Below, piece after piece: positions 44,201 through 53,800 of a DNA stretch of 64,000 nt. The translations under genes and the position numbers were made by a program. The notes beneath the pieces were generated by a model that worked only from the letters and a program-made list of their open reading frames with translations, ran no database searches and had not been told where the DNA came from. Positions within the stretch are counted from its first letter, which is position 1. Every line of letters begins with the position of its first letter. The DNA is from Desmodesmus armatus (Eukaryota > Chlorophyta > Chlorophyceae > Sphaeropleales > Scenedesmaceae): the NCBI GenBank assembly GCA_007449985.2, contig VIIQ02000136.1:1-64000 (forward strand), written 5' to 3'.

Positions 44201-44971
44201 TGATGGCACGTGCAGACGGGCGGTTGGCTCCCTGCAGGGCAAGGACAAGACGAAGACAAGACGACACAGCCGTTGTCGAGCGACATTGAGACCTGCGACT
44301 GTGCGTCTCAGTTTAAGCCCAACAGTGGCGTGGAACGGTGCTTGACACCAAGGTTGGTGACACCGTGCCACAGTGCTGCTGCTGCTGTTGAAAAGCTGCT
44401 GAGCAGCTGCCAGCTGCTCAGCTCTGAGACTTGCTGAGCAGCTGAAGAGCTGCTGATCTGCATATTGACAGTGATGTGGGGCAGCTCCAGGATGCCCCAA
44501 GAGCTCACCGCGAGGGCATCCGAGCCGTTGGTGCTCTGCCTGAACAAAGCCTCTGGCACTTGCACATGCGTGAAGACACTGCCAGCCTTCCTGCAGTCAG
44601 CAGCATGGCCATGCAATGCTGTCACAGCCCCCTGAGAGGGCACCCCTCATGAGGTCCATGCATGGATCAGGTCCATGCATGGAGCCACTATCATAAGAAA
44701 AGCTATTCGGCAGGTCATCTGGTTGCCACGTGTGGTGTACAGGCACACCATGCATGCATAGGAGGACCCAATTATGTTGATGCACGGCTGCTTTGGTCCC
44801 CAGCTGGAGATCGCTGCCAGTGGCTTACCCCCAGCTAGGATTGTTGGCATTGTTTCCAGAACCATCAAACGTTGGGTACACGGGCTTAGAAACAGACTGG
44901 TTTTGTGACTGCCCAGCTGTCAATGTGGCACACCACACCAGGAGCAGCAGCACAGGAACGTTAACCATCAT
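32273..44971 (-). CDS. Heme peroxidase-DOMON-cytochrome b561 fusion, copy A (complete)
   Basis: Reconstructed from splice sites and phase. Exons: 44971-44829, 44590-44509, 44231-44114, 43886-43712, (a short exon not located), 43136-43044, 42774-42651, 42410-42264, 41740-41661, 41450-41163, 41066-40893, 40651-40472, 40168-39893, 39490 to about 39422, (one unlocated), 38796-38644, 38593-38555, about 38263-38107, 37708-37580, 32710-32273. All located joins keep phase except around the two unlocated exons. A signal peptide (MMVNVPVLLLLVWCATLTAG) leads into an animal-type peroxidase, DOMON, and four b561 helices: about 950 aa, peroxidase outside, b561 in the membrane. The fusion is not an annotation join: exon 40168-39893 alone encodes the peroxidase end (SLRDILLRTTSI) and the DOMON start. 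Likely role: a transmembrane electron shuttle feeding or draining an extracellular peroxidase (inference). Confidence 0.8.
33043..33354 (-). mobile_element. SINE-like element with tRNA-like head
   Basis: Read on the - strand, 33354-33287 looks tRNA-derived: a 7-bp acceptor-like pairing with one mismatch (GCCTTAG/CAAAGGC), TTAGAGCGCC, and a box B-like GGGATCGAATCCC. The anticodon stem pairs poorly, so it is not a working tRNA. The body (33286-33206) and a 163-bp tail (33205-33043) follow; the tail is repeated in the neighbouring copy. It has the same orientation as the host gene, inside its intron. Confidence 0.55.
33378..33491 (-). mobile_element. Second SINE tail, interrupted by LINEs
   Basis: A 114-bp perfect copy of 33043-33156 (offset 335). 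Its remaining 49 bp (same as 33157-33205) lie at 37384-37432, on the far side of the two LINE copies. The element lacks the tRNA-like head, so it is 5'-truncated or a tandem tail unit. Confidence 0.7.
33492..34543 (+). mobile_element. Non-LTR retrotransposon (LINE), 5'-truncated copy 1
   Basis: It ends TGTAACACCTTCATTCATT plus a short A-rich tail, matching copy 2, and shares with it GCCTGTGAACxGTGCAG and the GTTGCAxCGTAGxTGC motif near the 3' end. No reverse transcriptase is left: only a 3' untranslated-like 1.05 kb, with a (TTC)n run at 34496-34516 and a hairpin-like GTCCTTGTAGGTCCTGCAAGGAC at about 34409-34431. Flanked by the 12-bp AACACGTTACCA on both sides. Confidence 0.7.
34544..34555. 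repeat. 12-bp LINE target site duplication (middle of three)
   Basis: AACACGTTACCA stands before LINE copy 1 (33480-33491), between the copies (34544-34555) and after copy 2 (37372-37383). An uninterrupted version is in the neighbouring SINE tail at 33145-33156. So both copies entered the same site one after the other. Confidence 0.85.
34556..37371 (+). mobile_element. Non-LTR retrotransposon (LINE), 5'-truncated copy 2
   Basis: A 2.8-kb copy beginning inside the reverse transcriptase and ending TGTAACACCTTCATTCATT. The 5' part (endonuclease, start of RT) is missing. The 3' UTR is about 410 bp. It is antisense to the host gene. The coding frame is intact to its stop, suggesting a fairly recent insertion. 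Flanked by the same 12-bp target as copy 1. Confidence 0.85.
34575..36959 (+). CDS. LINE reverse transcriptase, N-terminally truncated
   Basis: 794 codons open with no ATG at the truncation point. RT blocks: FLDFRKAYDTVSREFL (about residues 22-37), GVRQGCPLAPLMYLF (about 77-91), QYADD (catalytic, about 115-119), GQRVQPPKCQLLPLG. Near the C-terminus a zf-RVT-like element, CVACGAAEPGVQHHCWEC, follows AAWRLTLDAFPTAQRM. No RNase H is recognised. The long opposite-strand frame at 34536-35828 is its shadow. Confidence 0.85.
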   Translation: MRLLQLLPQVLRARHQTAIAAFLDFRKAYDTVSREFLFAAGETLGVGAGFLQWMKLLLTDTLTCAVVNGFQSSFFQCGAGVRQGCPLAPLMYLFAGQALLCHLKQCGIGIDVAAGRLVATQYADDVEPLLPGEADVSGLLEHLSVYGDATGQRVQPPKCQLLPLGQAVVDPAPVAGMAVRDTCKSLGVVFGSVGVVGVDWAHRLGIVRERVQRISRIPDLSMFGRAFAFNGYAISTLLYHAHFAGALPAEHARQLIKWASALVDAGLGPDDDQRRAPGVPRACMEAHPREGGLGLLPVRAHLHSRLACEAVQVLVGDARKPWVAVSRELLQHHVPVVPGGGCWGLALCDRGRLFRDAGGQLLPDPLRAFALGIRALPYIRHVGANPVQPGPWCYYVPLWSNPVVAQREQWDWYGQQRQVMVGLEFVVPDLFGLPQLQCAGQALHWLQLVEAICSIPDLGAREEAYRMHVWDPVLQHRPRYANVVVAREELAVLVAAIPGAWQDAARVVLRGRPSGRLPAVSEAQLTAARDRVCADLGWHTRNGDVVELKSLTVSLATQCQSLDALSAIADRHAAFRQRVLSVDMLQPIVGELPEVTRVLRRWWKLRVPNEHKEAAWRLTLDAFPTAQRMHTGTSCVACGAAEPGVQHHCWECPVAGAVRAEIEGQLRAHRVGDSPPWLAADRGLQCAALWMGVKPHPRLHHVVWDMVCLAGIGAVDFGRRVAWAVAAEGPALPLLTVERIAGRAAVGEFWRVLADFAVSAIIPKRAQGLALTQQPFIAWHVVLSRGNGLRVVGH
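37433..37579. other. Host intron remnant beside the SINE tail
   Basis: Single-copy intron between the truncated SINE and the b561 exon at 37580. Nothing recognised. Confidence 0.4.
38644..40168 (-). other. DOMON domain, copy A
   Basis: Exon 40168-39893 encodes KLVLPALLGG, GWVKVTLSSSSSGWLGFGVA; exon 39490 to about 39422 encodes SPSAMIGADMVIGRMADGTP; exon 38796-38644 encodes GAVRLEFERP and LRLIVARGPSND. These are the three core DOMON blocks (wlgfG, MxGADxvi, vxFxRp...iwA). DOMON domains bind heme or sugar on the non-cytosolic side and commonly precede cytochrome b561. The donor after exon 39490 is uncertain, and one short exon between 38.8 and 39.4 kb is unresolved. Confidence 0.8.
40472..44971 (-). 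other. Animal-type heme peroxidase domain, copy A
   Basis: Family landmarks in order: FDGSGNNANNPSWG, GANRPSARAIT, GQLISADINRGG, PADPYLSRFDNATQLP, RQQINEATAWLDASSIYG, LPLNQDPDSG, VREHNRRARL (catalytic Arg), AYRYGHSTI (proximal heme His), INIQRARDHGVPDYN, VGGLAEQPQGG, and RLRDADWWYYENG. The FDGSGNN/ANRPSARAI start is that of bacterial and algal members rather than mammalian ones. In the distal motif GQxxDHDx of myeloperoxidase the Gln and second Asp are kept, but Asp94-His95 read Ser-Ala across the 44114/43886 splice. Exon 43136-43044 does not join exon 43886-43712 in phase, so a short exon between them is missing from the model. Confidence 0.85.
41111..42432. repeat. 1.3-kb tract identical between duplication units
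   Basis: 41111-42432 matches 51704-53025 base for base as far as I can read (offset 10593), across three peroxidase exons and their introns. The sequence on either side shows substitutions every few tens of bases. Confidence 0.8.
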
Positions 44972-45478
44972 GCTCGGTGTGCAGACGCGAACCCCCCAGG
45001 TTTGAGTTAAGATTGGTCTCCGGAACCCCCAAGTTCAATGAAATTGGGTGTCTAGTGTAATCGCTCGTGTTTGCGTTGCAGCGGGTCGCTCGCAGGTCGC
45101 AGGTTGAACCTTACCTCGGACCTCGGACAGGCGTCGGTTGGTGCACTAGCTCCAATCGGCACCGAGCAACTCAAGCCGAGTTATTGCACTATCGTGCTGA
45201 CATTTTACGTGCACAACTCCAGTGGCGCGGCGACTCCGACCGAGCGTTGGCACCCGCGACCACATGACTGACTTTTCTCAGCACTGATGCATGAGCGCTG
45301 AGAAGGGGCTTTGAGCTGGCCCTGTACTTGCCGAAGCAGCAAACGGTTACTTTGTAACCGTCAGTAAGCAATAGTCAGGCAGACTACTGTCACGTGGCAC
45401 AGCAAACCTATCCTACGCAGGCAGAGGGCTTCAAGCACCGCTGCTCACAGCACACGCAGTGCTGAGGACGACCCAATC
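44972..45478. promoter_or_regulatory. Shared head-to-head promoter region, peroxidase A / U-box A
   Basis: 507 bp separate the two start codons. The block GTCGCTCGCAGGTCGCAGG and the neighbouring CCTCGGACCTCGGACAGG are kept in copy B (55590-56098). I see an inverted repeat GGTTAC/GTAACC at 45345-45360, kept in copy B. No TATA box is obvious. Confidence 0.5.
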
Positions 45479-46425
45479 ATGGTGCCACCCACCCTATTCG
45501 TCTCAGGGGCAGTGTAAGTCTTGCAGTAGGCTGTGTTCATGTGGTGCATGTGCAGGCAGAAGCAGAGCCATCCATGTCCATGTGGCCTGTGGCAGCCCGT
45601 GGATGCTGTCGACACTGGTCCCCGTTCTATGCGTCCATGTCACTTGGTTCTCTGCATTGGCACCATGTGCCATTCCCATCAGCAATTGCTGCTGACACAG
45701 CCTGTGCTCTTGTTGTCACTGCTGTTGCTTCCGCTCTTGCTGCTGCTGTTGCTGCAATCCCCTTGACGTCTCGCAGTGCTGTCATGCATGTTGTGAAGGA
45801 CATCTATGAGCGCGTGCATGCCGTCAAAAGGTATGCTGATGCCACACCCGACTGCAGCTCTTGGCGCATTCAGTGTGCTGGCAGCACAAGGCAACTTGCA
45901 GCAACTGCCTTCATTCGCTTGGATTAGTCACCATGCTGCTGCAGGTTCCAATCGCTAGCAGCAGTTGGCGCATCGAAGCACTAGCAACCTGCAGCAGCTG
46001 CAGTTCCACTCACTCTACCAACGTGCTGCTGCAGGTTCCGTTCTGACTGTGAGAAGCTGGCCAGCTTTGTTCAGCGCATTGAGCGCTTCCTCATGGAGAC
46101 AGAGGATGATGCAGACATGACTGCACCAGGATGGAAGGCAGCTTTCTCGGTGGGTGTTGCAGCAGCAACAGATGCTGGCACTGCGTCTGTTGTCAGCATG
46201 CAGCCATGGGCCGATTCAGCTGCAGCAGGGTGATGTGTGCTGCTGAATTTTTCCATGAGGCCCGGAATGGGGTGCAGTGCACCCCACCCCCTACAACTTG
46301 TGTGCCGCGACCATCTAGATAGCGGCCATCTGGGCCAGCCGCAGTATGAACAGTTGAACCGTGGTGTTGCACCAGGTGTGTATTGGGCCGTCTGAGTTGA
46401 TAAAGCATCAATGCTCTGCTTGCAA

Positions 46426-46456
<31 letters not shown>

Positions 46457-49356
46457 TGCAGGCCCTGCATGAGGCCCTCCTGGAGGTTGTGGCTGTGTTT
46501 GATGACTGCGCAAAGCACGGCATGATCAGGAGCATGATCAACGCAGGTGGGCAGCCACTAGCCAGCGCAGCTGTTGCATCCCTGCTGCCGCCAGATGGTA
46601 TGCATGCACCATGACATTCATATTCATGTTGATGTGCAGTGCACCCTGGGGCCCCCATTAATGACTCTGAGAACGCTACCAATGTTGCGGGCGCCCACAA
46701 CCCTGTAACATGGGGTATGTCAACATGCGCTCAAACTCCATCACTCAATGCCAAACTCCGAGTGGCATGTCGTGTGCATGACAGTCATGGTGACTGCGTG
46801 TCCTGTGTGTGTTTGCAGACGAGCTGAACCTGCGGCTGAACACCATCACTCAGCGCCTCACCCTGGCACTGCAGCTCTTACCCATACAGAAGGCCAAGGC
46901 CACACAAGCACGCCTGGTATGGTTGTATTTGTCACAGCCAGCGCTGTCACATAGCTGCTTGGCAGCCAGCTCAGTAATGAAAGGCAGCCACTGCATGCTG
47001 GCCAGTGTAACCCATGGGTTGCTGGGGCAAGTCTTGTGCGTCAAAGACTGCAGGCGCGCCTATACCCCTGATTTTTGAAAAACAAACAAAAAGGCTCAGG
47101 CACAGGTTGCATTGACGGGCATAACAACAATGCAGACCATACTGCGCGTACTCACTCGGCCACGGTTGCTTTTCTGGTTGCAGGCTGAGATGCAGGAGAT
47201 GCAGGCAGAGATCCGCAAGGCCACATTTTCAGCTGTACGTGCTGCTGAGGAGCAGTCTGCTGCCCTGAAGCGTCTGATGGACCAGAGCAGGGTGGACGCC
47301 AGCAAGACACAGGAGATGCTGGCACAGGTGTGTGCATGTTGGTGCGCACCGTCCAATGGCGGCCTTAGGGTACCCTACACCGGCGTGAGAGTGTGGGAAG
47401 AATGGTGGTACAGTGGTGTCGTGGTCACAAGCCTGTTGCTTACGTCAAAGAATGTGTCCTGGTGATGGCACTGGGGGCCTGCGAGCATGCTGTGCAGCAG
47501 ATAGAAGTTCGTAGCACATCATGCTTGATTGACGTTGTTTTCAACTTGCCTCTGTGGCGCCACTGGTGGTTGCTATTTTGTGGGCAGATGTGCCACAGTG
47601 AGGTATGCCGTAGTGTGCTTCTATGCCCAATGAGGCACAAGGTTTCCAAGGCTGCATTGCAGCAGAGCCTTTCCTCGAAGTGTGGGGCGCGCTTCTCTGT
47701 GTGCTGCAGGTGCTGATGCTGCTGCAAGTGGATGCTGCCAACAATGCAGCAGCGGGTGCTGGAGGAGGAGTGCCGGTCAATGCTGGTGAGATGTGCCAGG
47801 GTCACCAGCCTCCAGAGTTCAGAGGCAGCAGCACTGCCTGATTGGCGTGTACATGTCACACATCACCGGACCTGGGTGGTTGCACATGCTGGCTGCACAT
47901 TTCAGCCTGGTACTTCCAATGCAACTCTTCAAGACCAACAATGCAACTACCGAGTGGTACTTACTGCCAGGCAAGCTCAGTTCTGGAAGCAGTGCATCAC
48001 ATAGAGTAGTGGTGCTTGTTGTACACACCTTGGGGGCCCCAACACAGTCTGTGTGCACACGTGCCATACGATACAATATCAAGTGCACATGTCCAACAAC
48101 ACGATGCTGCTGCTGCTGCTGCTGCTGCCGCTGCCGCCGCCGCCGCCGTGGTGACCAGCTGGCCCCACAGGAGTAGGCCCTGCCCAGCTGGAGGCAGAGG
48201 TAGCGGACTTGCGTGCAGAGATGGAGCGGGCGGTGGCGGACAAGAAGCAGATTGAACAGCAGTACCTTGAGCAAGTCATTGCGGTGATCCTGCCCAGCCT
48301 GGGGTGGAACTGGCACGTTGTTGACTCAACAGCAGAAGTTCTGCTGCCAGCACAGTCGTTGCAAAGTTTTGCAACTTGAAGTGGGCCGGTAGGCCAAGGG
48401 TGTGTCTGTATCTAGTGCGTCTGTCCATTGGATGACCCTCAACTAGCCTCTAGGTAGGAGCCCAATCTCAGGGTCTGAGAAGATTCAGAATCCTGTCACT
48501 TGCACTGTGCTGATGTGAGACTCGCTCCTGTTCTCTGCAACACTAATGCTTTTGCATGATGTTTTTGCAGGCTATCACTGCCATGGAGAACCAGGTGCAG
48601 CTCCAGCCATCTCAGCAGGAGGCCTCCGAGGTCGACTCTGTGCCAGTTGACCTGTTGTGCCCCATCACCCTCAAGCTGCTGGAGGACCCTGTGATCCTGG
48701 TGGACAGCGCACAGACCTACGAGCGGGGGGCCATTCAGGAGTGGCTGGACAGGGGCAACAGGAAGGACCCGGTGTCAGGTGGGCGCTGAACCCTGGGTGG
48801 CTTGATGGCTAGTGCCAGCTAGTGTGCTTCTGCTGCTGTCGACCAGACCCTTGGTGTTGTAACACAGCTCAGCAAGGTATCATACCATGTGATCTGATCA
48901 TGCATACTATTACACAAGCTGTGTTAACTGCCAGTCTGAGACGGCAACTTGCTGTCTTGCGACAGTTTGACCAACCGCAATGTACAGCTGCCAGCAACGG
49001 TGTTGCTGACTGCATTCCGAGGCAGTGTCCCTGAAGTCTCAGCAGAAGCATCCGGGCTTTGGCGCACGGTGGACAGCCATGACAGACACCATGTCCAGCA
49101 GCTGCACTACCTGCGTCATATATAGCCAGTGCTGTCTCAGTCTTTGGCCGGTGGGTTTTGCTGGCGGCTCACAACAACTTGAAGATGCAATGTCCATCAC
49201 CTCAAAGCTAATTCAATGTGCAACTTTGAAGCAGCAGATGTTTTTTACTGCTGATTTCTTGTACAGGCAAGCAGCCTGCTTGTAGTTGGCTCCCTGCACT
49301 GCAGGCATTGCATGGCATGCAACCACCCCAGAAGCTGAGAGCCACTGCGGGTGCCG

Positions 49357-49399
<43 letters not shown>

Positions 49400-50819
49400 G
49401 AAACCTGGCACTGCAGGTGTGCAGTTAGTGTCAACAGTGCTCATACCCAACATTGCCATACGCAAGATGGCACAGGACTGGGCACAAGCCCACCCCGCAT
49501 ACCAACAGCAGCAGCGTGCCGATGACGCCTCGGCAGCAGGTGCAGTCGCCCTGCGACAGCAGCACATGCACTCCAAAAGCTACGATGTCAAGCCCTTTGC
49601 TGCTGACCAAGGCAAACCGCCCAGTGGGCTGCCAAAAGCACCAACAGCACCATTCAGCCTGCAGCCTCAGACATCAGCAGCCTTGGCAGCTGCTGCTAGC
49701 TCACCAGCCACTGCAGGCAGTTCCAAACCTTTGAGCGGCTACACAGGCTACACCTCTAGGGTGTGCAGCTACCCTATCAACCAGGACAGCACCTCTAGCA
49801 GCCTGCTGGACCTGCCAGCTAAGGCTGCACCATCAGCAGCAACCTATGCTGCTGATGTTGCTGCCACCGCTGCTGCTGCTGCGGCACACAGCACTTGCAC
49901 AGTCGCGCAAGCTGCGGCACAGAGCACCTACGCAGCCGCGCAAGGTGCAGCAGGTTGCAGTGACGCTGCCGCGCAAGGTGCCGCAGATTGCACAGAGGCA
50001 GCAGCGTGTGGTGCCGCAGACAGCAGTGCCGCCGCAGCAGCCGCGCAAGGTCAGTTCAGCGCTGGAAGGCCACCACCAAGGCTCACCAGGTCCATGCCAG
50101 CAAAAGCTGCAGAGGACAAAGCGGGCGCCTGCAGCAGTAGCCTGTGGGGTGCCATCAGCCATGCCTGTGGGGTGCCATCAGCCATGCGCCCGATCACCAT
50201 GTCGGCACCAATCATAGCCGAGGGGGAGCCTGCAGCACGTGTTCACACAGCATCAGCAAAACCCCAACTGTTGGCTGCAATTTGCAACTCACCACTATGG
50301 CAAGCAGTACCTTGCCATGCAAGCATCACAAGGGTTGCTTGCAATCACCACTCAGAAACATTATGCGCAGACAGAAACAGCCACACCCAAGAGAAGCCGC
50401 AGAGTCTGCACTACTTGCCGATCAACCAGCCCATGGCCGTGCACACACCTGGGTCCGCCACACCAAAGCCCAGCCATCCCGAGCTGCTGCTGCTGAGAGT
50501 GACCTTCACCCAGCCAGGCTCACTGCCAGGCTCAACCTGCAGGGCTGCAGCTCCCCCCAACAATGCCGGCAGCACCAGCTTGCTGCGTCCACCAGCAGCT
50601 GAGCTGCCGCCCTGCAGGTTGTTGGCACCCGCTGCACATGTCATGGCGCTTGTGGCTGTCCAGATGTCTGTAGGCAGGTCCTTGATGGATGTGGTGCGCA
50701 GCAGGATGTCGCGGAGGCCTGGGCAATCACAGGAAGGGGCACACAGCAAACAGCGTTTGGAACTGAAACTTTGGAGTTTGTGTAGAAAGGTGCTTGTCAG
50801 CTGCCTCCCAGGTTCTTGA
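45479..50819 (+). CDS. U-box protein, copy A, with chimeric antisense-derived tail
   Basis: Ten exons by splice sites and phase: 45479-45513, 45777-45830, 46035-46149, 46462-46546, 46819-46916, 47184-47327, 47729-47785, 48188-48283, 48571-48778, 49417-50819 (764 codons). Exons 1-9 keep length modulo 3 with copy B. The U-box is PVDLLCPITLKLLEDPVILV, TYERGAIQEWLDRG, joined over the intron to LVSTVLIPNIAIRKMAQDW. At 50140 homology to copy B stops. The frame continues for about 226 codons through sequence that is the antisense strand of peroxidase B DOMON exons. Function as E3 ligase is inferred from the U-box. Exon 8 has a GTGATC donor where copy B has GTGAGC. Confidence 0.75.
50141..50186. repeat. 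23-bp direct duplication at the tandem junction
   Basis: 50141-50163 and 50164-50186 are identical 23-mers beginning CCTGTGGGGTGCC. The same 23-mer occurs once at the corresponding DOMON site in unit A (39425-39447). It marks the exact novel joint between U-box A and peroxidase B. Confidence 0.9.
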
Positions 50820-53800
50820 AAAGCAGTGCGCGGCATGATGTGGCGCACACCCCTCAACTGGAACATGCAAGAAGGACAAGCCGCAGATAAGCTCGTAGTA
50901 CCAACAGAACACACCGTAAATGCTTGTTTAATGTTCGTGCACAGCAAGGCGTGAGCGTGCGGCCAGCTCAATCACTGAGTTGCTGACAGGCTAGGCTAGC
51001 ACTGGTATGGCAAATGATGACGGTCCTCACTTGTGCCACGGATCTCTACAATCTCCTCCTCGCTGTACAGTTTGTTCCTGGCCCCGTTCTCATAGTACCA
51101 CCAGTCAGCGTCCCTCAGGCGGCCAAACTGCTCCTTGATGCTGGCAGCAAACAGGGGGCCCATGTGGGCACCTCCCTGGGGCTGCTCAGCTAGGCCACCC
51201 ACGTAAGGGTCTGCAGGCAGTTCAAGGGACGGCACGTGAAATGAGAAGGTGCTGGCATGCCGCATGACTCACTGACGGTCAGCCATTTCCTTTGGCCACA
51301 GTTTGCAGAATTTCCTTTGGCCACAGCCTGTAGAGTGTCACCCGCTGTCCTTGCCAGATTGGCCGCGCAACAAAATCAAGTCACCGTTGCGGCAACATCA
51401 GTGATGCTGTGCGGCAGCCAATTGCAATAAGTGAAAGAACTGCCAAGGTTCAGGTGCTGGCAGGTGCCTTCTGTTGCCCTCTCACCTATGTTGTTGACGT
51501 TGCCGTACAGCTCCTGCAAGGTTGCAGCTATCTGCTTGTCTGGTGTGATGTCTGAGAAGTTCTTGACAGAAGGGAGGCCAAAGGCGCGCCTGCAGGTGTT
51601 GTAGTCGGGCACGCCATGGTCCCTCGCCCTCTGGATGTTGATGGCGGCAATGTCCGTGCCTGTAGCAGCGAGGATACACGTTGACGGCACGGCTCAGGAG
51701 CACAAACAGCATGCTCTGATGCAAACTATGCACGAATCATGCGAATCAAACGTACCGTTGACGCCAGACTGCCCGGCAAAGTTTCCCGCCATCGCCAGTG
51801 AGAAGCGTGGCTCTACCTTCCCTTTGCGCTGCGCAATCATGCCTCTGATGAGCGGCTCCAATCCCGCCTCCAGCGCGACATTGGGATTGAAAAACGCGTC
51901 CATCATCAGCAAGTGACCCTTCGGATGTTCTGCCCACGACTCGTCGAGGCGCAGCACGACGTCGTTGATCGTAGAGTGACCGTAGCGATAGGCCACTGTC
52001 GTGAAGAATGTGTCGATGGAGGGATTTAATGATGCATTGTAACCTGCAGCAAACAGTAGCAGAGATGCAGCGTGCCTGAGGCTCAACTCAGATTGCCTTC
52101 CCCTGGCTGCATCGCTGTTACGGTCACTGTGACATGGTTCAGGCATGCCAGAACACCCCGCAAGGAGCCATCACACAGACCCGGGCTGCATGCGATGGTG
52201 CCTGGTTTTGATGCAAGGGACAGACATTGCAGACAAGGTTAGCTGGTATGCACCTTTGTAGGGGGACAGCGCCAGCCCAATTGCAACCATGTAGTCAACA
52301 AGGGCGATGCGCTGGAAGTGGCCAATCACCCACCTGCAGGGCAGCGAGCGGCAAGGCAAGGGACATGTTTAGCCCACTTGCCGAGGCCTACACCAAACAG
52401 TCGACACAGTAATGTTAGCATTCCTCAACCAGCAACGTTGCTGGCCGCCAGCCCTCAGGCTTAGGCTAAGTGCACTCTTCAAGAGTACATGATGATCATG
52501 CAGTGCGTGATGGCCCTTTGACAAGGAGCCGGGCTGCTGGAAGTGCCATCCTGCGATAGGCTGGGCAGGCTGCACTCTCCGTGCAGTACCGCAGGGAAGA
52601 GTCATCGCCTGGTGAATCACTTGACATGTCCAACCATCTAGCGAGCAGCCTACATAGTATGTTCAATAGTTTATCCTGGCCGGGCACTGTACGCCCCTCC
52701 AAAAAAGGCCCGCCCATGCCGGGCACACAAGTGCCACTCAGTGAGACAGCCGCTAAGGCATACTCACTTTCTGGCCTCTTTCTGCCACAGCGGCTGCCTA
52801 GCATGTGTGCCATAGCGGCTGCCTGACATGTGTGCCATACTGTGTGACTGACTCACTTTCTAGCCTCCTGGAAGATCTCCTGGTCTCCCCACTCAGGGTT
52901 GGCAGATTCCACCAGCCTCGCACGCCTGTTGTGCTCACGAACCATTATGGTAGTGATGCTCAGCAGCAGGGGGTTCTGGTTGACGTTGGCATTGCCAGAC
53001 AGCCTGCAGGCCACAGCAGGACAGTCTACTAGTAGGCTGGCATGGGATGCCCATGCCCAGTACTGGCCAGTTTGGCTGATCACCAGCTTCAAGCTAGGCT
53101 TGACCGATTGGCCATTTGCTGTTACAGAGAAAGGCTGTGCACTGGGGCCGAGAGTCGGCAGTGGGCTGGTCCTAAGATACTGTGTCGGACAATGGCAGCC
53201 TGCCGAGCTGAAGCAGACTTTCTGGGTTGCGCTGCTTACCGCAGCTGCGTCTGCCGCAGCCGTTGTGCAGTGTTCTTCAGTTCAGCCAGCGGCTGGCCCG
53301 AGTCTGGGTCCCGATTCAAAGGTAGCAGCCTGCCTTCATCCATCAGCAAGCGCCCAGCAGTACCTGAAGCAGGTGACACATGGAGGAATGAGTCATCCTC
53401 ATGATTGTCACGATGTTGTCCCGTGCTGGTAGCATGGCTGCGTACATGCGGCATGTACCACATTCATGTCTGCACACGAGCTAGGAACTGCCAAAGCCTA
53501 TGACACTTGCTGCTTGTCACTGCCCTAGCGAAGTGGTTTTCCAAACCAGTAGTACTGATAGCTTTGTGAGGATGTTGCTCTCAGAGCAGTGGCTGCAGTG
53601 CTGCAGGCACCGCGTCAAGTGAACCACTCACCAGCTCTGATGATGCGTGTGGTTTCAGGGGCCTGCCCATAAATGCTGGATGCATCCAGCCAAGCTGTTG
53701 CCTCGTTGATCTGCTGCCGGGGCGCTGTAGGAGATGACCTGCATCGGCAACAGTGGTAACAACAATGACAACACTGGCGCAGTGGGCCATGGGCCATTGA

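Larger units (their letters stand above)
39425..50140. repeat. Tandem duplication unit A (10.7 kb)
   Basis: Runs from the second DOMON exon to the middle of the last U-box exon. Homologous in order and orientation to 50164-60446. Exons and introns both align. Most differences are single bases and small indels; intergenic and intron parts diverge more than exons, except for one tract that is identical. Confidence 0.9.
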
